Assembly: GCA_017437905.1 (NCBI GenBank)
Contig: JAFRWY010000026.1
Coordinates: 1-41,895 of the forward strand
DNA: 41,895 bases
Source of the DNA: Eubacterium sp.
Lineage (GTDB): Bacteria > Bacillota > Clostridia > Lachnospirales > Lachnospiraceae
Direction of reading: 5' to 3'
This document shows, piece by piece, positions 7,002 to 13,758 of the stretch. A program made the translations under genes and the position numbers. Position 1 is the first letter of the stretch. The number at the start of each line of letters is the position of its first letter. Under the pieces are notes generated by a model. That model ran no database searches and had not been told where the DNA came from. It saw only the letters and a program-made list of their open reading frames with translations.

Positions 7002-8105
7002 TTACCGGTTCAGTGCATCCTTCAGCACCTCCAGATTGGACTCCATTATGGAAAGATAAGAAGCACCATCCTCCACATCCTTCGATGTAACAGACTGCAT
7101 GGAATTCAGGGTCAGGATCTTCTGATCCCTGCTCTTTGTGGTATCCCGGATGGTTTCCGCGATCTTATGTTCCTTTCCCTCGATGGTAAGGATCGCCGGA
7201 AGTCCCAGTTCCTCTGTCTTGTTCGACAGAAATACGATGGTCTCAAAGCTTGCTTCCGATTCGGCGGAGCAGCCTGTAAATGCGGCAAAATACGTAAGAC
7301 CGTAATCATCCGTCATATAGCGGAACGGGAATCTGTCGCCGAAAAGCACGGTCTTCACTGATGCCGCATCCACGGTTTCCTTATACTTCTGATCCAGTGC
7401 ATCCAGCTTCTCCGTATAAGCCTTCAGATTCGTTCTGTAAAGCTCTGCATTTGCCGGATCTGCCTTTGCAAGCCCCTCCGTGATGGCACCTGTGAGCAGT
7501 TTTGCATTCTTAAGAGACAGCCAGACATGCTCATCCAGTTCCTCTTCATGGTCATGATCGTGGTCTGCATCCTCGTGATCATGGTCGGCTTCCTCATGCT
7601 CAGCATCTTCATGATCATGATCCGCATCCTCGTGGTCATGGTCGGCTTCCTCATGGTCATGGTCATGCTCCATACCCTCGACCACCTCTTCCGTCTTGGC
7701 TTTGTCACCCATCACATCCAGAAGATTGATCACCACCATATCCTTATTCGTTGCTTCCTTCAGAGCGTCCTTCACCCATTCATCCGACTCTCCTCCCACG
7801 TAGATAAATACATCGCAGGCGGACAGCTTCAGGATATCATTTGCCGTGGGCTGATAGCTGTGCAGATCCGCACCGTTATCCAGCAGCATCGTAAGTTCCA
7901 CATCCTTTGCCTTGTCCCCGAGGATGCTCCGCACCCAGTCATATTCCGGGAAGATGGTGGTAACGATACTGAGTTTCTTCTCTCCTGCCGTACCGGACGC
8001 AGTGCTTCCTGCCGCCGGATCCGTATTACCGGTGCCCGAACCGCAGGCCGAAAGACCGATGACGAACATCAGCATGGTCATAAGTATTGAAATCCGTTTC
8101 TTCAT
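7002..8105 (-). CDS. znuA: Zinc ABC transporter substrate-binding lipoprotein (ZnuA/AdcA type)
   Basis: 367 residues. The signal peptide ends in the lipobox LSAC (residues 18-21), so the mature protein is lipid-anchored outside the membrane. The cluster A-I fold is indicated by TIFPEYDWVRSILGDKA, NGADLHSYQPTANDI and DEHVWLSLKNAKLL, which supply His ligands, and by FGDRFPFRYMTDDYGLTYFAAFTG. A His/Asp/Glu-rich loop (about 144-193, HDHDHEEAD repeats) is characteristic of zinc binders. The ATG at 8105 was chosen over an upstream codon inside zur because AAGGAG precedes it and it starts the lipoprotein signal. It lies 29 nt downstream of zur. No permease or ATPase gene is adjacent, so partners must be encoded elsewhere. 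Confidence 0.9.
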   Translation of the reverse strand: MKKRISILMTMLMFVIGLSACGSGTGNTDPAAGSTASGTAGEKKLSIVTTIFPEYDWVRSILGDKAKDVELTMLLDNGADLHSYQPTANDILKLSACDVFIYVGGESDEWVKDALKEATNKDMVVINLLDVMGDKAKTEEVVEGMEHDHDHEEADHDHEDADHDHEDAEHEEADHDHEDADHDHDHEEELDEHVWLSLKNAKLLTGAITEGLAKADPANAELYRTNLKAYTEKLDALDQKYKETVDAASVKTVLFGDRFPFRYMTDDYGLTYFAAFTGCSAESEASFETIVFLSNKTEELGLPAILTIEGKEHKIAETIRDTTKSRDQKILTLNSMQSVTSKDVEDGASYLSIMESNLEVLKDALNR

Positions 8106-8134
8106 TTTCAAGTCACTCCTTTTAAAAAGACCGA

Positions 8135-8548
8135 TCAGATGCAGTTCTCGCACAGACCGTAAAATACAGTTCGCATGGGATTCAGTTTAAAATGATGCTC
8201 ATTCAAAAGATGCACGCCGATCTCCTCCAGTTCCTCGCAATGCATATGGATCAGGCTTCCGCACTTTTCACATTTGCAGTGGAAGCAGACCTCTGCATCC
8301 TCATGCACCTTTTCACCCGTGTATTCGAAGCAGGCCGGCGTATTGGCATCAATGATGTATTTATTGATGATGCCTTCATCCACAAGGTGTTCCAACTGCC
8401 GGTATATGGTGCTCTGCCCGATGGGCGTCCCCTGACTGCGGAAATACTCATATACATCCGCCGCCGTGATATGTGTGCCCGGAACGGTTTCCAGATACCT
8501 GAGCAGTGTCTCCCGCTGCTTTGTCTTATATTTCGGTTTCGAATCCAT
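8135..8548 (-). CDS. zur: Fur-family metalloregulator, probably Zur
   Basis: 137 residues. An N-terminal winged helix (recognition region GQSTIYRQLEHLVDEG, 44-59) precedes the Fur dimerisation domain. A structural zinc site is likely formed by Cys93/Cys96 (CEKC) and Cys133/Cys136 (CENC); further ligands include His90 and Cys88/91/104. Fur, Zur and PerR cannot be separated on sequence alone. The co-directional znuA gene 29 nt downstream favours a zinc sensor. The ATG at 8548 follows AAAGGAG. The leader of about 208 nt contains two repeat elements, and the promoter carries dyad operators, which suggests autoregulation. Confidence 0.85.
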   Translation of the reverse strand: MDSKPKYKTKQRETLLRYLETVPGTHITAADVYEYFRSQGTPIGQSTIYRQLEHLVDEGIINKYIIDANTPACFEYTGEKVHEDAEVCFHCKCEKCGSLIHMHCEELEEIGVHLLNEHHFKLNPMRTVFYGLCENCI

Positions 8549-8565
8549 TCTTTTTCTCCTTTTAT

Positions 8566-8632
8566 CAAGTCTCGCTCGCGAGACTTGGCGCGAGATCCGG
8601 GTCAGCTTTAGCTGACAAAATTCCGATCCGGA
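8566..8632. repeat. Structured repeat, family B, copy 2, in the zur leader
   Basis: Matches 2479-2543. On the transcribed (minus) strand a 9-bp hairpin, CAAGTCTCG-CGAG-CGAGACTTG, ends 4 nt before the AAAGGAG of zur. Next to it lies GTCAGCT-AA-AGCTGAC inside an outer GAGATCCGG/CCGGATCTC stem. The position suggests a possible effect on zur translation; this is inference. Confidence 0.7.
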
Positions 8633-8665
8633 TCTCTGCGCATCCTCGCGGAGCGTTTTATCTCT

Positions 8666-8736
8666 GTGGGAGATTGGACCCCCACCGGGAAAAATATCAT
8701 ATTACCCTCACCTAAAAGGTGGTGGTCTTCTCCCAC
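8666..8736 (+). repeat. Palindromic repeat, family A, copy 2, in the zur leader
   Basis: Outer arms GTGGGAGA (8666-8673) and TCTCCCAC (8729-8736), inner stem CACCT-AAA-AGGTG, and the conserved string TATCATATTACCC. It resembles 6894-6965 in inverse orientation. Compared with that copy, an inner G-C pair is replaced by A-T, consistent with a conserved stem. Subterminal hairpins of this kind occur in IS200/IS605-derived non-autonomous elements, but the origin here is unproven. Confidence 0.7.
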
Positions 8737-8744
8737 TCGGATAA

Positions 8745-8765
8745 AATTGGGAACGATTCCCAATT
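8745..8765 (-). promoter_or_regulatory. 21-bp dyad operator at the zur transcription start
   Basis: Perfect 9-bp arms AATTGGGAA (8745-8753) and TTCCCAATT (8757-8765) around a 3-nt centre. It overlaps the -10 box (8763-8768) and is centred on the predicted start near 8756. The length and geometry fit a Fur-family dimer site, but the sequence differs from the AT-rich Bacillus Zur box. Confidence 0.65.
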
Positions 8766-8791
8766 ATAGTCACTCCGTAGGAATTTGTCAA
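8763..8791 (-). promoter_or_regulatory. Consensus sigma-A promoter of zur-znuA
   Basis: Minus strand TTGACA (8791-8786), 17-nt spacer, TATAAT (8768-8763): a full-consensus promoter. Such a strong promoter with an operator over its start is typical of repressor-controlled genes. Confidence 0.8.
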
Positions 8792-8798
8792 TAGAAAT

Positions 8799-8813
8799 TG
8801 GAAATGATTTTCA
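8799..8813. promoter_or_regulatory. Fur-like 7-1-7 box upstream of the zur -35
   Basis: TGGAAAT-G-ATTTTCA is a 7-1-7 inverted repeat with one mismatch, resembling the general Fur-family box TGATAATnATTATCA. It starts 8 bp upstream of the -35 box and lies just past the dprA stop codon. Confidence 0.5.
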
Positions 8814-8816
8814 TTT

Positions 8817-9929
8817 TTATATTTTTGTAAAATATCCGCGCATGGGTTGCCGGACGAGAGCCCTCTGCTCCATGGAAAGAAGCAGTGACAGCCGGTCCTG
8901 CAGATCTCCGTCGCCGTCTGCCAGCAATTCATCCACATGCACCGGGACCAGGGACAGCTTCTCCAGAAGCCGGGCCTCTTCCGGTGTGGGGTGATATACC
9001 TTCTTCCTTCTCTTTCTTCCGCCCCGTCCCGTCCCTTCGGGAACTCCCCCGGACAGTCCCAGATCCTCCAGGATCTCCTCCGGCTCCTGAACACACATGG
9101 CCCCCTGCCGGATCAGATTGTTCGTTCCCTCGCTGAGAGGATCTCCGAGGCGCCCGGGGATCGAATAGACACTCCGCCCCTGATCCAGGGCCGCATCCGC
9201 AGTGATCAGTGTTCCGGAGCGCTTCCTTGCCTCCACCACCAGAAGTCCCGCCGAAAGACCGCTGATGATACGGTTTCTTTGAGGAAACTGCATGGCCAGA
9301 GGCGCGATCCCCGGTGCATATTCAGAGACCACCAGATGCTCCCTGCACATTTCCTCATAGATCCGGTAGTTTCTCTGGGGATAGCAGATGTCAACCCCGC
9401 CTCCCAGCACACCGATCGTCCTGCCGCCGGCCTGTATCGTCTGCTGATGTGCCTCCGTATCGATGCCCATGGCAAGTCCGCTGACCACGGTTACACCGGC
9501 TCCGGCAATGGCCGGTATGAAATGACGGACGACCTCCCGTCCGTACAAACTGGGTGTCCGCGTTCCCACCATTCCCAGACAGGGCGTACAAAGAAGCGCC
9601 GGATCTCCTCTGTAAAAGAGTGTGACCGGCGGGTCCGGAATCTCCCGGAGAAGCGCCGGATAGTCCGGATCCGCCGGAGTAAGGAAGGGACTATTCCTCT
9701 TCCGGAAGTCCTCTTCCATCCGTGAGAGCAGATCATGATCGCGGAGACGGCACATTTCCTCAAAGGTTTCCTGTTTGATCACGCCGTCGGAAACCAGAGC
9801 CATCCATGTGATTTCATTTGCCTCATACAGTTCGGTCACTTCCCCGAAGCAGTCCAGGAGCTTCTTTCGTCCGGCCGGACTCAGGGTCCGGAGACTCCCC
9901 AGCCAGAGATATGCTTCTCTTTCATTCAT
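8817..9929 (-). CDS. dprA: DNA-processing protein DprA
   Basis: 370 residues. DprA loads RecA onto incoming single-stranded DNA during transformation. An N-terminal helical domain (WLGSLRTLSPAGRKKLLDCFG) precedes the Rossmann-like core: GMVGTRTPSLYGREVV, VVSGLAMGIDTEAHQ, RTIGVLGGGVDICYP, FPQRNRIISGLSAGLLVVEA and ITADAALDQGRSVYSIPG. A C-terminal winged-helix-like region follows (VYHPTPEEARLLEKL). The ATG at 9929 follows AGGAGG and overlaps the comM stop by 8 nt (ATGAATGA), so the two are translationally coupled. The stop at 8817 lies immediately beside the Zur-type box, and no separate terminator was found. Confidence 0.95.
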   Translation of the reverse strand: MNEREAYLWLGSLRTLSPAGRKKLLDCFGEVTELYEANEITWMALVSDGVIKQETFEEMCRLRDHDLLSRMEEDFRKRNSPFLTPADPDYPALLREIPDPPVTLFYRGDPALLCTPCLGMVGTRTPSLYGREVVRHFIPAIAGAGVTVVSGLAMGIDTEAHQQTIQAGGRTIGVLGGGVDICYPQRNYRIYEEMCREHLVVSEYAPGIAPLAMQFPQRNRIISGLSAGLLVVEARKRSGTLITADAALDQGRSVYSIPGRLGDPLSEGTNNLIRQGAMCVQEPEEILEDLGLSGGVPEGTGRGGRKRRKKVYHPTPEEARLLEKLSLVPVHVDELLADGDGDLQDRLSLLLSMEQRALVRQPMRGYFTKI

Positions 9930-11457
9930 AAGTCTCTCCTCCTTCCTCATCTCCGGCACTCCGGAAGAAAAGAGCCTCCGACAGATCCTCGGAACTGATA
10001 TCGTCATGTCCCGCCAGATCCGCAATGGTCCTCGCCAGACGAAGCACCTTAAAATATCCCCGTGCAGACAGTTCTCCCTTCTCATAGACCTTCCGGAGCA
10101 TTTCCGTCTCCCCCGGTCCGAGGGATATATATTCCTGCAGTTTCTTCTGTGGAACCGCGGAATTGAACCGGAAGGCCTCGTCCCGGTACCGCTCCAGCTG
10201 ACGCGCCCTTGCGGCTTCGATCCGGCCGCGCACCACCCGACTGGTCTCCTCTGCCTCTCCCGAAAGCAGATCCTCCATCCGGACCGGCCGTACCTCGATC
10301 CGGATATCGATCCTGTCCATGATGGGATGGCTGATCCTGTTCCTGTATTCCACAATCTGTCTTTCCCTGCAGCGGCAGCGGCTCCGGTCCGGATAATACC
10401 CGCAGGGACAGTGATTTCTTGCGGCCACCAGCATGAACCGGGCGGGAAAACGATAGGAGGCCTTCACCCTGGACACCGTCACCTCCTGATCCTCCATGGG
10501 TGCCCGCAGACTTTCGATCACGCCCCTTCCGAATTCCGGAAATTCATCCAGGAAAAGCACACCGCAGTCCGCCAGGGATACCTCCCCCGGCTTCGGAACG
10601 GAACCGCCGCCGAGCAGCGCCGCTGCGGACACATTTGCATGGGGACTCCGGAAGGGTCTTGTGTCCATAAGACCGCCATTATCCTTCAGAAGCCCGGCAA
10701 CACTGTAGATCTTCGTAAGCTCCAGCCGTTCCTCGTAGGTCATGTCCGGCATCAGTCCCGGAAGACATTTGGCCATCAGGGATTTGCCCGCCCCGGCGGC
10801 GCCGGTCAGGATGATATTGTGGAACCCGGCCACGGCGATCTCCATTCCACGCTTCATCATCCGCTGCCCATGGATCTCCGAAATATCACAGGCCGGCTGT
10901 CTTCTCGCCCCCTTGTCGCACCGTGTCTGTGTCGGCGCGATCTTTACGGTGCCCTCCAGGAAACCGATTACCTCCTTCAGGTCCTTTACCCCATAGACCT
11001 GCAGACCTTCGATGCAGGCCGCTTCCGCCGCATTACATTCGGGCACAACAAAACGCCGGTATCCGTGCTTTGCCGCAAAATGCGCCACCGCAAGAACACC
11101 GGGTACTCCCCGGACGCTTCCGTCCAGTCCCAGTTCACCTAAAAATATGGTATCATTCCATCCTTTCGGGGAAAGAATCTCCATGGAACAGAGAAGTGCC
11201 ACGGCGATCGCCAGGTCGAAACCTGCGCCGTCCTTTCTTACATCTGCAGGAGAAAGACTTACGGTGATCCTTCTGGGAGGAAGACCGTAACCCGAATTTT
11301 TGAGTGCCGTACGCACCCTGTCGCCTGCCTCACGAACGGAGGAGGCCAGATACCCCACCATGGAGAGCGACGGGAGTCCCAGGCTGATATCCGCTTCCAC
11401 GGACACCAGCATCCCATCGATCCCAAGCGGGCTGCCACTGTTGATACAACTGTACAT
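9922..11457 (-). CDS. comM: YifB/ComM-family AAA+ Mg-chelatase-like ATPase
   Basis: 511 residues. The N-terminal LonC-like domain (1 to about 180: LSMVGYLASSVREAGDRVR, VSLSPADVRKDGAGFDLAIA) is followed by an AAA+ module with Walker A GAAGAGKSLMAKCLPG and Walker B GVLFLDEFPEFG. Next comes a cysteine cluster (HCPCGYYPDRSRCRC) and a C-terminal Mg-chelatase-type domain. In Haemophilus and Vibrio, ComM is a helicase that drives branch migration during natural transformation; in Firmicutes the role is less clear. The ATG at 11457 follows AAAGGAG. Together with dprA it forms a DNA-uptake/processing pair. Confidence 0.92.
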   Translation of the reverse strand: MYSCINSGSPLGIDGMLVSVEADISLGLPSLSMVGYLASSVREAGDRVRTALKNSGYGLPPRRITVSLSPADVRKDGAGFDLAIAVALLCSMEILSPKGWNDTIFLGELGLDGSVRGVPGVLAVAHFAAKHGYRRFVVPECNAAEAACIEGLQVYGVKDLKEVIGFLEGTVKIAPTQTRCDKGARRQPACDISEIHGQRMMKRGMEIAVAGFHNIILTGAAGAGKSLMAKCLPGLMPDMTYEERLELTKIYSVAGLLKDNGGLMDTRPFRSPHANVSAAALLGGGSVPKPGEVSLADCGVLFLDEFPEFGRGVIESLRAPMEDQEVTVSRVKASYRFPARFMLVAARNHCPCGYYPDRSRCRCRERQIVEYRNRISHPIMDRIDIRIEVRPVRMEDLLSGEAEETSRVVRGRIEAARARQLERYRDEAFRFNSAVPQKKLQEYISLGPGETEMLRKVYEKGELSARGYFKVLRLARTIADLAGHDDISSEDLSEALFFRSAGDEEGGETYE

Positions 11458-11567
11458 ATGCTCTCCTTTCGCCTCTTCGGGAGCATATACAGTTTTTTAT
11501 GATCATGGGAAGCAGCGCTTCCCCGGATCCCGATTCCTGCCGGCTGTTTCAGCCATAAAATACGGCT

Positions 11568-12179
11568 CTACGCCATACCCTCCTCCGGAGGCGGATCCTC
11601 CTTCGGCGGTTCCTCCGGTTTCTCCGGATGCCTGTCCTTCCAGGCCTTTTCCAGCTTACGGAATACAAAAAGTGCCAAAAAGGTCATCAATGTTGCGGTA
11701 ACGATCGCCGTCAGTACATCCGACGGATAATGTGCCCCCAGATACAACCTGGAGAAAGCCATCAGTGCGGCAAATGCCATCATGATGATCCCCGGCCATT
11801 TCCGCTTCGCCGCGAGCAGGATCGCAAGACCCACCGACACGGCGCAGGACGTATGTCCCGAGGGGAAGGAGGTGTCGATCTCCGGTGTCGAAAGAAGAGT
11901 CAACCCTTCGATGGTATCATAGGGCCTCGGCCGTCCCACGATGCTTTTCAGCGTCACATTATTCAGCAGAAAACTGAACAGCAGCGCCAGGGAAGCGATC
12001 ATGCCGACTCTACGCGTCTTCTTCGGTATCATCAGCGCGATACAAAGCGCGATAAAGAAGGCACCGGTCTTACCCGGAGAAGAGATCGCGATCATGACCG
12101 GATCCAGCCATTCGGTCCGGATATGATCCTGTATATAGAGAAGGATCTCACCCTCCCACTGGGTGAAACTATCAGGCAT
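11568..12179 (-). CDS. PAP2-family membrane phosphatase
   Basis: 203 residues, integral membrane protein with several hydrophobic helices. The three phosphatase motifs are complete: KSIVGRPRP (C1), FPSGHTS (C2) and SRLYLGAHYPSD (C3, with catalytic His). The family dephosphorylates lipid phosphates such as undecaprenyl pyrophosphate or phosphatidic acid; the substrate cannot be told here. The C-terminal tail is Pro/Glu/Lys rich (PEKPEEPPKEDPPPEEG). The ATG at 12179 follows CGGAGG and lies 15 nt after the flavin-reductase-like gene, so the two probably share a transcript. Confidence 0.9.
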   Translation of the reverse strand: MPDSFTQWEGEILLYIQDHIRTEWLDPVMIAISSPGKTGAFFIALCIALMIPKKTRRVGMIASLALLFSFLLNNVTLKSIVGRPRPYDTIEGLTLLSTPEIDTSFPSGHTSCAVSVGLAILLAAKRKWPGIIMMAFAALMAFSRLYLGAHYPSDVLTAIVTATLMTFLALFVFRKLEKAWKDRHPEKPEEPPKEDPPPEEGMA

Positions 12180-12194
12180 AGTCAGTTACCTCCG

Positions 12195-12761
12195 TTACTT
12201 TTTTTTCTGAACGGAATACCCGAACTTCCCCAGCTTCTCTCCCAGACGGAAATACTCTCCGTGGGAGTATGCCATAAGATCGGTATCATTCAGGTGAAAC
12301 TTTCCGGCCTCATCCATAAAATCCTGATTTACGGAGACGGAAACCACCTCTGCCAGAAACAGATCATGTGTCCCCAGCGGCTTCACCTCCGTCACCTTAC
12401 ATGCAAGGATAAGGGGACTTTCCCCGATCCCCGGAGCACTGATCCCTTCCAGCGAAACCGGAGTCAGGTTCATTTCCCGGAATTTGTCCACGTCACGGCC
12501 GGACTTTACACCGCAGTAATCCGTGGCAAAGGTCAGGTCTTTGGTCACAAGGTTGATCGCGAATTCCCCCGTCTCACGGATGATCGGATAGGAATAGCGC
12601 TCCGGACGAACCGAAATGGATACCATCACCGGATCCGAGCAGATGGTCCCTGCCCAGGCGATCGTCAGTATATTCGGTTTTTCCCCCGGCCGCTGGCAGC
12701 TGACCATGACCGCCGGTACGGGATACAGCATATTTCCCGGTTTCCAGTTTTCCCTTGACAT
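12195..12761 (-). CDS. Flavoredoxin / flavin-reductase-like FMN-binding protein
   Basis: 188 residues. The split-barrel flavin reductase-like domain is shown by MLYPVPAVMVSCQRPGEKPNI, TIAWAGTICSDPVMVSISVRP, RYSYPIIRETGEFAINLVT and the YCGVKSGRDVDKF / SPLILACKVTEV / DLFLAEVVSVSV series typical of flavoredoxins. It likely binds FMN and takes part in cytoplasmic electron transfer; partner unknown. The ATG at 12761 was chosen because GGAG lies 7 nt upstream, and the upstream in-frame residues overlap the preceding gene. The gap to the CobW-type gene upstream is 13 nt, so it belongs to the same run of genes. Confidence 0.85.
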   Translation of the reverse strand: MSRENWKPGNMLYPVPAVMVSCQRPGEKPNILTIAWAGTICSDPVMVSISVRPERYSYPIIRETGEFAINLVTKDLTFATDYCGVKSGRDVDKFREMNLTPVSLEGISAPGIGESPLILACKVTEVKPLGTHDLFLAEVVSVSVNQDFMDEAGKFHLNDTDLMAYSHGEYFRLGEKLGKFGYSVQKKK

Positions 12762-12774
12762 ATGTTTCTCCGTT

Positions 12775-13740
12775 TTAATATGTGAAATATACCAGTTCAT
12801 CCGCTGCGGGACTTGTCATGGCCACACTGTCCGCGTAGATCACCGGTCCTTCTCCCTGGAATTCCGGATAGAATTCCTTCTTGATGGTTCCGTCCACGAT
12901 GACCCAGTCACGGTCCTTCAGGGTCTTCGACGCCCCGTAATAGCACTTGAAGCCTACAAATGCGATATCCGCCGCACAGCAGGTCATGGCAAAACGTCCG
13001 GGTACGAAGGTCTTATCACTGTAGGTGCTCGGCCGGTGTACCTGTGCCTTGAAATGGATCCGCTTCCCCACATACTTATCCGGATTGTCCGCAGCATCCG
13101 CATAGAAGAGACCGAAGTCCTCCTCTGCCAGCCGGATCTCCGGACCCTCCGTATCGAAGGGCAGCTCCACCTCTCCGTCCATACCGTTATCCGTCTCCCC
13201 GTTCTCATTTTCAAAAATGATCTGGGCTCTCCGGTTCACGGCCCGGATACTTCTTCGGTATTCTGCCTTCTTTGTATTCTCGTTGCAGCGGTTGAAGATG
13301 ATCATGTCCGCATTCCGGAGCTGATCCATCATCACTTTTTTCATGTTATTTACATACACATCAAATGTGGTCGCATCCACAAAGGAAATGATCTGCACCA
13401 CAGTCCATCCCTTCGGAACGCGGATATTGAAGATCCGGTCCAGTTCCCACATTCCGTTGTACTCGATCATCACGTTCTCCGGGTTGTATTTCCGGGAGAG
13501 ATCCAGAAGATGATCCATGTTCAGGGTCTCTTCCGTGATATATTCGAGTGCGATATTCTTCTTCTTTAATTCCGCGGCATCATACTCTTCTTCCCCGTCT
13601 TCACAGACCAGGAGGAGCGTACTCTGCCCCTCCGTAAAGCCCTGCTTCAGCAGGGTGTCTTTTGCAAATGTTGTCTTGCCGCTTCCCAGGAATCCCATAA
13701 ATATATATACGGGAATCTCCTTCTCTGCTTCCTTTTTCAT
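12775..13740 (-). CDS. CobW-type GTPase fused to a YcgQ-like (DUF1980/TIGR03943) C-terminal domain
   Basis: 321 residues. The N-terminal half is a G3E P-loop GTPase with Walker A GFLGSGKT (16-23). The CxCC metal motif of CobW proteins is missing, and the usual EPSG is EYNG. The C-terminal third (about 215-321) resembles the extracytoplasmic domain of YcgQ-type proteins: KRIHFKAQVHRPS, PGRFAMTCCAADIAFVGFK, DWVIVDGTI and a terminal YF-TY. Its paired Cys (about 254-255) suggest metal binding. YcgQ normally works beside a YcgR-type permease, which is absent here. The ATG at 13740, 18 nt after the upstream cobW stop, has TGAGG before it. A role in metal handling is inference from both domains and the neighbour. 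Confidence 0.75.
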   Translation of the reverse strand: MKKEAEKEIPVYIFMGFLGSGKTTFAKDTLLKQGFTEGQSTLLLVCEDGEEEYDAAELKKKNIALEYITEETLNMDHLLDLSRKYNPENVMIEYNGMWELDRIFNIRVPKGWTVVQIISFVDATTFDVYVNNMKKVMMDQLRNADMIIFNRCNENTKKAEYRRSIRAVNRRAQIIFENENGETDNGMDGEVELPFDTEGPEIRLAEEDFGLFYADAADNPDKYVGKRIHFKAQVHRPSTYSDKTFVPGRFAMTCCAADIAFVGFKCYYGASKTLKDRDWVIVDGTIKKEFYPEFQGEGPVIYADSVAMTSPAADELVYFTY

Positions 13741-13758
13741 AGTTATCCTCACGTTAGC

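Noticed and set aside
8105-8153. Earlier start for znuA inside zur
   Set aside because: It would add 16 residues before the lipoprotein signal peptide and spoil its N-terminus; AAGGAG supports the ATG at 8105.
9930-10355. N-terminal extension of dprA by 142 codons
   Set aside because: This stretch lies in another frame of comM; the ATG at 9929 with AGGAGG starts the conserved DprA sequence.
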